Source: Oceanobacillus sojae
GTDB lineage: Bacteria; Bacillota; Bacilli; Bacillales; Amphibacillaceae
Direction of reading: 5' to 3'
NCBI RefSeq assembly: GCF_007991515.1
Contig: NZ_BJYM01000003.1
Span: 288,844-352,843 of the forward strand
DNA length: 64,000 bases
A program made the translations under genes and the position numbers. Positions 18,398 to 27,400 of the stretch are shown here, piece after piece (position 1 is the first letter of the stretch; each line of letters starts with the position of its first letter). The notes below the pieces were generated by a model. The model worked only from the letters and a program-made list of their open reading frames with translations. It made no database searches and had not been told where the DNA came from.

Positions 18398-19222
18398 TTG
18401 AAAAAACAAATTTTAAAAACACCGTTTATAGAAGAAATTATCAATGTTTGCAGTAACATATATAATGCAGGCTGGGGAGAAAATCATGCTGGTAATTTAA
18501 GCTACAGAATGACCGCTCAGGAAGTAGATGCTTATATAGGGAAAGATTGGGGAGTAACCAGGAAGTACAATCTTGAAAAGCCGTGTCCAGAACTTGGAAA
18601 TCAATTTTTCCTCGTGACAGCCTCAGGGAGTCCTTTCAGAAATGTAAAGCATGATCCAGAGGTGCATTTGGGAATCATTCATCTTAATGAAGAAGGAAGC
18701 ACCTATGAGATTATTTGGGGTTTTCGAGAAGGAAGGCAGCCCACTAGCGAGCTTCCAACACACCTTCTCTGCCATAATGAAAGACTGCAGGTAGACCCAG
18801 ATAACAGAATTGTTCTTCATTGCCATCCAACATATACTATCGCAATGACATTTATACACGAATTAGAGCAGAATGCCTTTATTAAAACGATGTGGTCGCT
18901 AAATTCGGAATGTGTTCTTGTCTTTCCAGAGGGAATTGGGTTACTCCCATGGATGGTATGTGGTAATGGAGAGATTGGATGGGAGTCAGCAATGAAGATG
19001 AGAGAGTTTCGCATTGTTCTTTGGCCGCATCATGGTATCCTGGCATCTGGGCAATCTATTGATCAGGCATTGGGATTGATTGAGACAGTCGAAAAAGGTG
19101 CGCATGTATATATTCTGACAGAAGGAAAAACAAATCAATGCATGACAGATGAACAAATTGTGGAATTAGCTGATGCATTTAACTTAGAGCCGAGAAAAGG
19201 GATTATTAAAGAGAATGTATAA
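18398..19222 (+). CDS. Class II aldolase, rhamnulose-1-phosphate aldolase type (RhaD-like)
   Basis: This 274-aa zinc aldolase has RhaD landmarks: GWGENHAGNLSYR (residues 26-38), TASGSPFRN, the zinc ligands HCHPT and the third His in WPHHGIL. RhaD cleaves L-rhamnulose-1-phosphate to dihydroxyacetone phosphate and L-lactaldehyde, and relatives take other ketose phosphates. No rhamnose isomerase or rhamnulokinase is present, so the true substrate is probably the ketose phosphate made by the locus's PTS and dehydrogenase. The start is TTG 18398 with AAGGAGG upstream. Confidence 0.82.
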   Translation: MKKQILKTPFIEEIINVCSNIYNAGWGENHAGNLSYRMTAQEVDAYIGKDWGVTRKYNLEKPCPELGNQFFLVTASGSPFRNVKHDPEVHLGIIHLNEEGSTYEIIWGFREGRQPTSELPTHLLCHNERLQVDPDNRIVLHCHPTYTIAMTFIHELEQNAFIKTMWSLNSECVLVFPEGIGLLPWMVCGNGEIGWESAMKMREFRIVLWPHHGILASGQSIDQALGLIETVEKGAHVYILTEGKTNQCMTDEQIVELADAFNLEPRKGIIKENV

Positions 19223-19303
19223 CGATTTTTGATATTATTCCGGATGCTGAAAATTTATTGGGAAATGGAACTGATTGATTAATTGTACTTGAATAAAGTG
19301 ATA

Positions 19304-19355
19304 AAAAGCCCTAGTTCAGGTGAACTTTAACAAAAGTTGCTTGGTAGGGCCTTTG
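19304..19355 (+). terminator. Terminator closing PTS locus 1
   Basis: GCCCTA and TAGGGC form the outer stem, with GTTCAGGTGAAC as inner palindrome, followed by CTTTGTATTATTTT. It lies 80 bases after the RhaD-like gene. Confidence 0.65.
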
Positions 19356-19590
19356 TATTATTTTGGAAATCAGAATTTAATTATCTAAAAACAAAACTCA
19401 AAAAAATGTGTAACGTAACATAATAATAAGCATGAAATAGCTGGGATAAAAATATAAACTGTTACAGATTTCGTGCATATAAAACTACATCATCTTGTGA
19501 AACAATGAGCATAATAAAGGTTGGGCTGAAATTGAATTTACTTTGAGGTTGGTGCAAACTAAAATGATATGTAACAGGAGGCGAGCAATA
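19356..19590 (+). promoter_or_regulatory. Leader of PTS locus 2; no clear element
   Basis: AT-rich spacer between the locus 1 terminator and the second regulator gene. GTGTAACGTAACA near 19409-19421 resembles ATATGTAACGAAAA upstream of the first regulator (about 10737-10750), a possible shared operator, but the likeness is short. AGGAGG precedes ATG 19591. I see no convincing promoter. Confidence 0.3.
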
Positions 19591-21648
19591 ATGCATATCG
19601 ATGAAAGAAGCAATCAATTGCTGCAGGAATTAATTAACAATCCGAATGCAACATTAAAGTCACTTGAATCTAAGATGGGTATTAATCAACGGCAAATAAA
19701 ATATAGTCTTGAAAAAATTAATAGTCATTTAATGAATATTCACCATGTGCAGATTGAGCGTACTCCTAAAGGACAATTTATCATACCAGGGAAAATTACA
19801 GAAATGTTTTCAGAAACTAAAGGTGGTCATTCCTATGTTTTATCAGAAAAAGAAAGGGTTGATATCCTATTAATTATCATTTTAAACCGATCACAGGATT
19901 TGTCACTTACCCATTTAACGGAGTTATTGGATTTCAGCAGAAACACAATAACAAAAGTTATCAAGCAAGCCAAAGAAAAGCTTAAGCCTTATCAAATTGA
20001 ATTAAATTATTCGAGAATAGAGGGCTATCAACTTTTAGGAGGTGAGTATGAAAAAAGGAAGTTATTATTTGATATTATCCAACAGTACGTGAAAAACAGG
20101 AAAGACAGAGAACTGTTAGAGAAGTATGGAGATATAGAGTCGGAAGATTTGAAAGGATTTTACTACAAATTGGAACAATGTGAAAAAACACTTGGTTACA
20201 CTTTTTCAGACAATATGATTACTACAGTAGCATATTGCTTAGCAGTTTGGCAAACTCGGGTAAGGCAAGGAAAGACAGTGGAAGAAAACGAAATGAGTAA
20301 GTTTGATTTGGCGGATAAGAAAGAATATTATACGGTAAAAAAAGTATTTCATGAACTTCGTTTTATTAACGAAAGTGAATTACATTACGTAACATTGCAG
20401 TTGATGATTATGAACGTATTTTCTACCAAGAATTTTTATACCAGTGAATCAATGAATAATATCAAAAAGGCATTGCAGGAAATGCTTGATAGATTTGAAA
20501 GAGTAAGTGTCATTGATATCCCTCAAAAGGAATTATTAGTAGAAAAATTATACATTCATATGAAGCCTGCATATTACCGGATTAAATTTGACCTTATTGA
20601 TAATTCATCATTAGCTTTAAAATTTGATCAAAAACTTACCAACCTTCATCGGGTAATTAAATTAATTGTAGAACCGATTGAAAACGCTTTAAATAAAAAA
20701 GTACCGGAAAGTGAACTAGTCTATATAACTATTATTATCGGTGGTTGGCTGAGACAGCATGGTATTGACTTTAACAAAAAGATACTGGCAGCAGTAGTGT
20801 GTCCGAACGGTCACTCTGTATCCGTTATGATTCATGTGACGTTAACATCAATATTTAAAGAGTTTTTATTTTTAAATCCTATGTCGATTCGAGAATTCTC
20901 TAATTATGAAGGGGAAGTAGATATTGTCTTTACAACGGATAAATTGGATACCGATGTAAAACAATTCCTGGTCGAACCAATTATGAGTGAGATTGATATT
21001 AGAAAATTACAATCAACTGTTTTTACTGAGCTGTATGGTTTTTCTTTTTCAAGTATTGATATGGATTCGATAATGAGCATTATTGAAGAACATGCGGATA
21101 TAAAAAATCGAATGAAGCTGATGGACAGTTTAAATAAATATTTACTGGATCAAAATCCAGCTGCTGCCCGAAACAATCCATATGACATGGAAAGGACACT
21201 GAATGATTTTTTAACCAACGATACCATCCAATTGATGAACAGGGTGAAAAATTGGGAAGAAGCGATCAGAAGAGCTGCTCAGCCTCTGTTGAACAGGAGA
21301 CATATAGAAGAATCCTATGTGGACGCAGTCATGGAGAACTGCAGAAGGAATTCAGATTATATTATGCTAGGAAACCGGATAGCAATCCCCCATGCTAAAC
21401 CTGAAGAGGGGGTATTGAAGCTTGGAATGAGCCTGTTAAATCTGAAAGAGCCTGTAGAATTTCCCAATGGTCAGCGTATGAATTTGATTTGTTTTATTGC
21501 CGCAGAGGATAAGGAAAAACATATTAATCCATTACTTCAACTTAGAAGACTTGCAGAAGATGAAAGTACGGTTAATCAAATTAAAAAAGCAGGCTCTGAA
21601 GAAGATGTGGAAGGGATTATTAACCATTTTGTAAACGAGGTGATTTAG
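19591..21648 (+). CDS. PTS-regulated transcription activator, MtlR/BglG type (second copy)
   Basis: This 685-aa regulator has the same layout as the one at 10874: helix-turn-helix segments, two PRDs (HMKPAYYRIKFDL marks the second), an EIIB-like domain with Cys404 (VVCPNG) and an EIIA-like domain with His601 (AIPHAKPEEG). ATG 19591 follows AGGAGG; the frame extends upstream without a ribosome site. It begins locus 2, ends two bases before the IIA gene and presumably activates the operon to 28453 when its polyol is transported. Confidence 0.88.
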   Translation: MHIDERSNQLLQELINNPNATLKSLESKMGINQRQIKYSLEKINSHLMNIHHVQIERTPKGQFIIPGKITEMFSETKGGHSYVLSEKERVDILLIIILNRSQDLSLTHLTELLDFSRNTITKVIKQAKEKLKPYQIELNYSRIEGYQLLGGEYEKRKLLFDIIQQYVKNRKDRELLEKYGDIESEDLKGFYYKLEQCEKTLGYTFSDNMITTVAYCLAVWQTRVRQGKTVEENEMSKFDLADKKEYYTVKKVFHELRFINESELHYVTLQLMIMNVFSTKNFYTSESMNNIKKALQEMLDRFERVSVIDIPQKELLVEKLYIHMKPAYYRIKFDLIDNSSLALKFDQKLTNLHRVIKLIVEPIENALNKKVPESELVYITIIIGGWLRQHGIDFNKKILAAVVCPNGHSVSVMIHVTLTSIFKEFLFLNPMSIREFSNYEGEVDIVFTTDKLDTDVKQFLVEPIMSEIDIRKLQSTVFTELYGFSFSSIDMDSIMSIIEEHADIKNRMKLMDSLNKYLLDQNPAAARNNPYDMERTLNDFLTNDTIQLMNRVKNWEEAIRRAAQPLLNRRHIEESYVDAVMENCRRNSDYIMLGNRIAIPHAKPEEGVLKLGMSLLNLKEPVEFPNGQRMNLICFIAAEDKEKHINPLLQLRRLAEDESTVNQIKKAGSEEDVEGIINHFVNEVI

Positions 21649-21649
21649 T

Positions 21650-22117
21650 TTGACAAAAAAAATAATGATATCAGAGAATGCTGTTTTTACAGAATTAGAA
21701 GCTTCCAACAAGGAAGAAGCCCTAAAAAAGATGTCTGAGGCTTTTTCAGAAAACGGATTTGTAAATGAGGGATACTATGAGAGTATTCTGGATAGAGAAG
21801 AGAAAGCTCCTACAGGGATAGAAGCCTATGATTACGGGATTGCAATTCCGCATACAGACCCAAAATTTGTGAATAAGGATTCTTTAGGCATTGCTGTTTT
21901 AAAAGAACCTGTCATTTTTAATAACATGGTCAATGCAAAGGAAACAATTGAAGTCAAAGTAATATTTTTATTAGGGTTGTCAGAGAGTACGAAACATTTA
22001 AATATTCTGCGTCAAATCATGGAACTGATTAAAGAGCAGGGTGTACTGAAAAAAATGGTCGCAATGGATCAAAATGAGCTTTATTACTATTTACAAAAAC
22101 ATTTAAAATCAGAATAA
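21650..22117 (+). CDS. PTS IIA component, fructose/galactitol type (locus 2)
   Basis: This 155-aa phosphocarrier has active His68 in IAIPHTD and REEKAPTG upstream. The start is TTG 21650; GAGGTGA in the end of the regulator gene serves as ribosome site, so the two genes are coupled. It pairs with the IIB at 22135. Confidence 0.86.
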   Translation: MTKKIMISENAVFTELEASNKEEALKKMSEAFSENGFVNEGYYESILDREEKAPTGIEAYDYGIAIPHTDPKFVNKDSLGIAVLKEPVIFNNMVNAKETIEVKVIFLLGLSESTKHLNILRQIMELIKEQGVLKKMVAMDQNELYYYLQKHLKSE

Positions 22118-22134
22118 AATTGGAGGAATTTAAA

Positions 22135-22416
22135 ATGAAAAAAAATATTGTTTTTGCGTGTTCAAGTGGAATTGCAACATCTACGGTGGTAGCAGAAAAA
22201 GTAAGAGAACATTGTGAGCAGCATGGGATTAATGTTGACTCTCGGCAAGCGACAGTGGGTGAATTATCCGGATTAGATGATTCCGTTGATTTATTTGTTG
22301 TTACTTCAGACGTTGGAGGCGGTTATAATACACCAGTTGTGAATGCTTTACCTATCCTTACTGGAATTGGGGAACAAGAGGTGTTAGATCAAATTGTTTC
22401 TCTTTTAAAAGGATAA
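22135..22416 (+). CDS. PTS IIB component, galactitol type (locus 2)
   Basis: This 93-aa protein has Cys9 in FACSSGIATST as phosphorylation site, a GatB-type loop. ATG 22135 follows TTGGAGG with good spacing; an in-frame TTG at 22120 is less likely. It carries phosphate between IIA (21650) and IIC (22604). Confidence 0.86.
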   Translation: MKKNIVFACSSGIATSTVVAEKVREHCEQHGINVDSRQATVGELSGLDDSVDLFVVTSDVGGGYNTPVVNALPILTGIGEQEVLDQIVSLLKG

Positions 22417-22432
22417 AAGAGGGTTAATACTA

Positions 22433-22486
22433 AAAATCTATGGTTGGAATCAATACAAAAATACTGTTTTGTCAGTCATAGATTTT
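22433..22486 (+). promoter_or_regulatory. Stacked hairpin between IIB and IIC genes
   Basis: AAAATCTATG and CATAGATTTT pair perfectly over ten bases and enclose a second stem ACAAAA/TTTTGT. It sits in a 187-base gap within the PTS genes. Only GG and mixed bases follow, so it may set relative expression by RNA stability or partial termination. Confidence 0.5.
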
Positions 22487-22603
22487 GGTGAGTACCTAAA
22501 ATAAGCTTTTATTGATTATAGTTTTGTTGCTTTGATCTGAAAATTCAGTAATAAATAAAGAAATTATAAGTAAAACACAGTTTAAAAGGAGGAGATGAAA
22601 ATA

Positions 22604-23971
22604 ATGGGACAAACAATAGTAGATGCTTTTCAATACATTCTCAGCTTCGGGCCTGAAGTTATGCTGCCAATTATTATATTCATCATGGCTATCGCTTTTC
22701 GGGTAAGTTTCAGTAAAGCATTAAAATCTGCTTTAACTATTGGATTTGGTTTTGTAGGTATATTTTTAGTACTCGATTTACTGACAGGAAGTCTTGGCCC
22801 TGCAATTGAAGCGATGATAGACAACTCAGGAGTAAACCTCCCTGTTATGGATACAGGATGGCCGCCGCTTGCAGCAATTGCATTTGCGTCACCGATTGCT
22901 CCTATTGTAATCATACTGACTATCGTTATCAATATAGTTATGTTGGTATTTAAATGGACAAAAACAGTAGATGTTGATTTGTGGAACTATTGGCACTTTG
23001 CATTTGCCGGTTCGTTAGTCTATATAGCTACAGGAAGCATCATTTTTGGATTACTTGGTGCCGCAATTGCTACAGTTATAACTTTTAAACTAGCTGACTG
23101 GTCTGCTCCATATATTCATAAAAGAATGGGCTTACCTGGGATTTCTCTGCCGACATTATCATCAGTTATATATTTCCCTGTTGGAATTTTAGGAGATAAA
23201 ATCATAAATTTAATTCCTGGCCTTAACAAATTGAATGCCGATCCAGAATCAATAAAAAAGCGTTTCGGTGTCTTTGGGGAACCGATGATGATTGGAGTAA
23301 TTTTAGGTATTATTATTGGAATTATTGCCAGGTTTGAAATTAGAAATATTATTGAACTGGGAATTTCTTTAGGGGCAGTTATGTTTATTATGCCGCGGAT
23401 GGTTAAAATTCTTATGGAAGGTTTAATTCCTTTATCCGATGCCATACGTAACTTTTTACAGAAAAGGTTCCCTGATCGTAAAGATTTAAATATTGGACTT
23501 GATATAGCAGTAATTATTGGTAATCCTGCTGTTGTTTCTACAGCACTTCTGCTTGTGCCGATTACGATATTATTAGCTGTTGTTCTCCCAGGTGTCATTA
23601 TCATGCCATTAGGAGATTTACCATTCATTGTGGTTCCATTAGCAATGGTTCTGGTTGCTACCAACAAGAATATTGTGCGGTCAGCGATTATTGGCATCCC
23701 GATGATTATAGTGTCGCTATACCTGGCATCGAATTTAGCGCCACTTGTTACGAACGTAGCAGAAAGTATTCAATATGAATTTCCGGAGGGTGCAACATCA
23801 ATGATAAACAGCTTTTTAGATGGAGGAAACCCAGTAAGATACTGGCTTGTTATGTTAGCACAAGGAAATTGGATTGCTATTACAGCTATTCCTGTTGTCT
23901 TAATTGCTGTTTGGTATATTTATAAACTTAGCAGAAGAGATTTTGATGAAAACGGCCAGCTAAAAGAATAA
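22604..23971 (+). CDS. PTS IIC component, galactitol family (locus 2)
   Basis: This 455-aa polytopic permease of the GatC/SgcC family has around 11 hydrophobic segments and MDTGWPPLAAIAF near residue 82. ATG 22604 is nine bases after AAAGGAGGAG; ATG 22595 is too close to it. It works with the IIA and IIB encoded before it to import and phosphorylate a polyol. It is clearly different in sequence from the locus 1 IIC, so the two systems probably prefer different polyols. Confidence 0.86.
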   Translation: MGQTIVDAFQYILSFGPEVMLPIIIFIMAIAFRVSFSKALKSALTIGFGFVGIFLVLDLLTGSLGPAIEAMIDNSGVNLPVMDTGWPPLAAIAFASPIAPIVIILTIVINIVMLVFKWTKTVDVDLWNYWHFAFAGSLVYIATGSIIFGLLGAAIATVITFKLADWSAPYIHKRMGLPGISLPTLSSVIYFPVGILGDKIINLIPGLNKLNADPESIKKRFGVFGEPMMIGVILGIIIGIIARFEIRNIIELGISLGAVMFIMPRMVKILMEGLIPLSDAIRNFLQKRFPDRKDLNIGLDIAVIIGNPAVVSTALLLVPITILLAVVLPGVIIMPLGDLPFIVVPLAMVLVATNKNIVRSAIIGIPMIIVSLYLASNLAPLVTNVAESIQYEFPEGATSMINSFLDGGNPVRYWLVMLAQGNWIAITAIPVVLIAVWYIYKLSRRDFDENGQLKE

Positions 23972-24020
23972 AAACTTATTATTATCATCAATATAATCAG
24001 ATAAAAAGGAGTGTTATTCA

Positions 24021-25049
24021 TTGAAAGCGTCTGTTTTTTATGGGAAAAATGATATCCGTTTTGAAGAAGTTGATAAACCGGATATAAGTGATAAAGAAAT
24101 ATTAATTCAGATGAAAGCATGTGGTCTTTGCGGAACAGATATTCATAAAATAACGGAAGAATTAGTCCCTGCGGGTTCTGTACTTGGCCATGAATATGCA
24201 GGAGAAGTTGTTGCAGTCGGAAAAGAAGTTTCGGAGTTCAGGCCAGGAGACAGGGTTACAGGCGGTATTCATGTTCCATGTTTCACATGTGAGCAGTGTT
24301 CAAGAGGGCATTATACCTTATGTCCAGAATTCAAAAAGACGAATATTCATCCAGGCGGGTTTGCAGAATATATTAAGCTCCCGGAAGAACATGTGAAGCA
24401 TTTACTTTATAAGATTCCGGATGGAATGAGCTATTCCAAAGCTTCACTCGCAGAGCCTGTTGCCTGCTGCATCCATGGTCAGAAGGCAGTCGGTATTCAT
24501 GCAGGAGATCGAGTGCTTGTGATGGGTGCCGGACCAATTGGCTTGATTCACTCTCAACTTCTAAAAAACAAATTAGTGAAAGAAGTTGTCATAACAGATG
24601 TGTCTGATCATCGCTTGAATCATGCACATGAGTTTGGCGCTGATGTAACCATTAATGCAGCAGAAAAAAATCTGGAAACATATTTAGAGGAGCAAAATCA
24701 TCCAGGATTTAATGTCATCATTATTGCTGCAGGTGTATCGGCGCTACTGCCTCAGGCAATGAATGTTCTAAAAAGAGGCGGGACAGTGATTTGCTTCTCA
24801 CCATTTACGATGAAACCATCCGTGGAAATTGATGCAAGTATGTTTTTCCATGATGAGAAATCTATCGTTGGAACATACAGTGTTTCTCCATACGAGTTTG
24901 AAGAAGCTATCCTGGCAATTCAAAAGGGTGTGATTAATACAGAAGCATTAATCACACATGTAATGCCTTTATCTAATTTAGGTAAAGCAATTGAATTAAC
25001 ACAAGAGAAAACAGAGAATGTCTTAAAAATTGTTCTGAAGAATGAATAG
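24021..25049 (+). CDS. Zinc-dependent medium-chain polyol dehydrogenase (locus 2, first)
   Basis: This 342-aa sorbitol-dehydrogenase-like enzyme has catalytic zinc Cys in GLCGTDIHK, GHEYAGEVV, structural zinc loop PCFTCEQCSRGHYTLC and cofactor motif GAGPIGL. The start is TTG 24021 with AAAAGGAG upstream. It should oxidise a polyol or its phosphate to the ketose. A second, GatD-like dehydrogenase closes the operon, so two oxidation steps or two substrates may be served. Confidence 0.83.
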   Translation: MKASVFYGKNDIRFEEVDKPDISDKEILIQMKACGLCGTDIHKITEELVPAGSVLGHEYAGEVVAVGKEVSEFRPGDRVTGGIHVPCFTCEQCSRGHYTLCPEFKKTNIHPGGFAEYIKLPEEHVKHLLYKIPDGMSYSKASLAEPVACCIHGQKAVGIHAGDRVLVMGAGPIGLIHSQLLKNKLVKEVVITDVSDHRLNHAHEFGADVTINAAEKNLETYLEEQNHPGFNVIIIAAGVSALLPQAMNVLKRGGTVICFSPFTMKPSVEIDASMFFHDEKSIVGTYSVSPYEFEEAILAIQKGVINTEALITHVMPLSNLGKAIELTQEKTENVLKIVLKNE

Positions 25050-25063
25050 AAAGGGGAATTTAT

Positions 25064-25897
25064 ATGACATATAAAGCGATGGATGGCTTTTTAGAAGCAT
25101 TAGAGGAAGGAAATTATGTTGCACCGGCAATGAACACGACCAATTTAGAGATGACAATCGCGATTGTAGAAGCAGCGGAAGAAACAGGCTTTCCGGTAAT
25201 AGTTCAGATTGCCCCAACGAATGTAAAACTATCAGGTTATGACTATATTGCAGAAATTGTCAAAAAAGCTGCAGAGAAAGTATCGGTTCCAGTTACTTTA
25301 CATCTGGATCATGGTATGAGTTTTGAGGATGTCAAGAAAGCTGTAGACGCTGGATTTGCTTCTGTCATGATCGATGCTTCTACTTTAGACTATGAAGAAA
25401 ATATTAAACTGACAAAAGAAGTTGTGGAATATTGTCATCAACGGGGTGTTTTTGTAGAAGCTGAATTAGGAGAGCTGAGCGGGAAAGAAGACGACCATGT
25501 GGCAGAAGATGCAGCCCAAACAGATGCCTCATTATGTAAAGACTTTGTGAATCGAACCGGTATAGATTTATTGGCTGTTTCCATTGGAAATATTCATGGT
25601 ATTGATCATGCTCCAGACCTGAATTTTGATCTTCTTCAAGAGATAAATGAAAAAGTAGATGTTCCATTGGTTATTCATGGCGGTTCGGGCATACCGGATG
25701 AAGCATTGGCAAAGCTGAAGGATTATGGAGTAAGAAAAGTCAATTTAGCAAGTGACTTAAGAAAAGCATTTATTACAGCTGTCGGAAAGCGTTATGAAAA
25801 GAATCCGAATGAATATAATCTGATTTCTGTATTATTAGAGGCGCAAACAGCAGTAAAGGAAACTGCTATAACTAAATTTGAGGCATTGAACCGTTAA
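25064..25897 (+). CDS. Class II ketose-bisphosphate aldolase (GatY/KbaY/FbaA family)
   Basis: This 277-aa zinc aldolase has the family motifs HLDHGMSFEDV (zinc His and catalytic Asp), VEAELGELSGKEDD and IHGGSGIPDE. It cleaves a ketose bisphosphate or ketose-1-phosphate to dihydroxyacetone phosphate plus an aldehyde. Together with a galactitol-type PTS and a GatD-like dehydrogenase it recalls the tagatose-1,6-bisphosphate route, but the kinase next door is an FGGY rather than the usual PfkB tagatose-6-phosphate kinase. Confidence 0.84.
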   Translation: MTYKAMDGFLEALEEGNYVAPAMNTTNLEMTIAIVEAAEETGFPVIVQIAPTNVKLSGYDYIAEIVKKAAEKVSVPVTLHLDHGMSFEDVKKAVDAGFASVMIDASTLDYEENIKLTKEVVEYCHQRGVFVEAELGELSGKEDDHVAEDAAQTDASLCKDFVNRTGIDLLAVSIGNIHGIDHAPDLNFDLLQEINEKVDVPLVIHGGSGIPDEALAKLKDYGVRKVNLASDLRKAFITAVGKRYEKNPNEYNLISVLLEAQTAVKETAITKFEALNR

Positions 25898-25899
25898 AA

Positions 25900-27396
25900 A
25901 TGTATATCATCAGCATCGATGCCGGTACTACAAATACAAAGGTATGCTTATATCAGCTGCCAGATTTTCAATTAGCAGAAGTAGTCAAATTTGCGACACC
26001 TCAATTGGTTAAGGGTACAGAAACAGATATAGATGCAGAGCGGCTTTGGGGGAATATTCTTAGAGCATTACAGAAATTAAGTGTTGCTGTAGAAGACACA
26101 CAGCAAATAAAGCAGATTACTGTTTCAAGCTTTGGACAGGCGATTGTGCTCCAGGACAGTCAGGAGAAGGTTATTCCTCCGACCATTGCCTGGTTTGATC
26201 CAAGAACGAAAACAGAAGCTCAGGAAGCAAAAGAGATTTTAGGAGAAGAAAGACTATATGAGGTAACTGGAATCAACTCTCACTCAAATCATAGTTTAAC
26301 AAAGCTGCTATGGCTGAAGCGGCATGAAAATACAGCATTTAATAGGATGCATATATGGACCTGTATGTCAGGCTTTATTGCTTCCCGCTTAACAGGTGTT
26401 TTTGCTACGGATTGGAGCTTAGCATCCCGGACAATGTTATTTGATATAACAAAGAAAACATGGGATAACAAATTCATCGAGACCTTTGAACTGGATGTGG
26501 AAACATTTCCTCATGTTGTAGAATCAGGAGCGAGGATTGCCAATATCAAAGAATCTATTTCTAAGAAGACAGGGCTGCCCAATCATGTCACCGTCTCTAT
26601 AGCAGGACACGATCATATGGCTGGCTCCATCAGTACAGGATTACAAAAGAAAACAGAGATATTAAACTCAACAGGAACAACAGAAGGGCTATTATTAATA
26701 GCAGATAAGCCTAATCTATCAAATGAGTTCAGAAAATTCTTAATATCCAATGGCTGTTATGTCCTGGAATCGACGTACAGTATTTATGGGTCTATGCCGA
26801 CAGCCGGGCAAAGCTTTAGCTGGATATCTAAAATATTTAATAAGGATATTACAGAGGTCGGGCGATTATGCGATGAAATCTATCAGGAATACACAGCTGA
26901 TTTCCATCCTATCCTGGAAAGAATGCAAGTGTTTATTCCACATTTAAGAGGAAGCGGGCCGCCAATTCGCAGCACTTCTTCTAAAGTAATGATTTATGGG
27001 CTGACGGATCAATCAACGGATAATGATATTCTTGTTTCGATGATTGCAGGACTCTGCTTTGAATTAAAGCAGTTAAAAGGTGTCTATGAACAGTATCTGA
27101 ATGCTAAAATCAACAGAATAAAAGTTATTGGTCCGGCAGTAAAAAATCCGCTTTGGCTGCAGTTGAAAGCAGATATTCTTCAAGCAGAAATCATAGCTTA
27201 CGAGGAGGAAGAAGCGGTGGCCAAGGGAGCAGCTATGTTAAGTGGCTGGAAACAAGGCTTGGTGGAAACACTTCCAGAAGCGGAAATAAAAACATATACA
27301 CCTAAAGCAGAAAGTGTAAAAATACTTCAGGATTTTTATCAAACATTTTATTTGCCTGTTTACAATTTAAAAAATCATTTGGAAGGTAAAGGATGA
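25900..27396 (+). CDS. FGGY-family carbohydrate kinase
   Basis: This 498-aa kinase has the actin-like ATPase fold: phosphate-1 loop DAGTTNTK near residue 7, catalytic region IAGHDHMAG near residue 233 and STGTTE (phosphate 2). FGGY members phosphorylate free sugars or polyols such as xylulose, fuculose or gluconate. It starts three bases after the aldolase stop, so it is tightly coupled to it. It resembles the xylulokinase/YoaC group, but the substrate is not determined. Confidence 0.8.
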   Translation: MYIISIDAGTTNTKVCLYQLPDFQLAEVVKFATPQLVKGTETDIDAERLWGNILRALQKLSVAVEDTQQIKQITVSSFGQAIVLQDSQEKVIPPTIAWFDPRTKTEAQEAKEILGEERLYEVTGINSHSNHSLTKLLWLKRHENTAFNRMHIWTCMSGFIASRLTGVFATDWSLASRTMLFDITKKTWDNKFIETFELDVETFPHVVESGARIANIKESISKKTGLPNHVTVSIAGHDHMAGSISTGLQKKTEILNSTGTTEGLLLIADKPNLSNEFRKFLISNGCYVLESTYSIYGSMPTAGQSFSWISKIFNKDITEVGRLCDEIYQEYTADFHPILERMQVFIPHLRGSGPPIRSTSSKVMIYGLTDQSTDNDILVSMIAGLCFELKQLKGVYEQYLNAKINRIKVIGPAVKNPLWLQLKADILQAEIIAYEEEEAVAKGAAMLSGWKQGLVETLPEAEIKTYTPKAESVKILQDFYQTFYLPVYNLKNHLEGKG

Positions 27397-27400
27397 TTAG

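Noticed and set aside
23116..23697. 193-codon minus-strand frame opposite the second IIC gene
   Set aside because: It is the antisense of a membrane protein gene (Ile/Pro/Thr-rich), has no ribosome site and no family resemblance.
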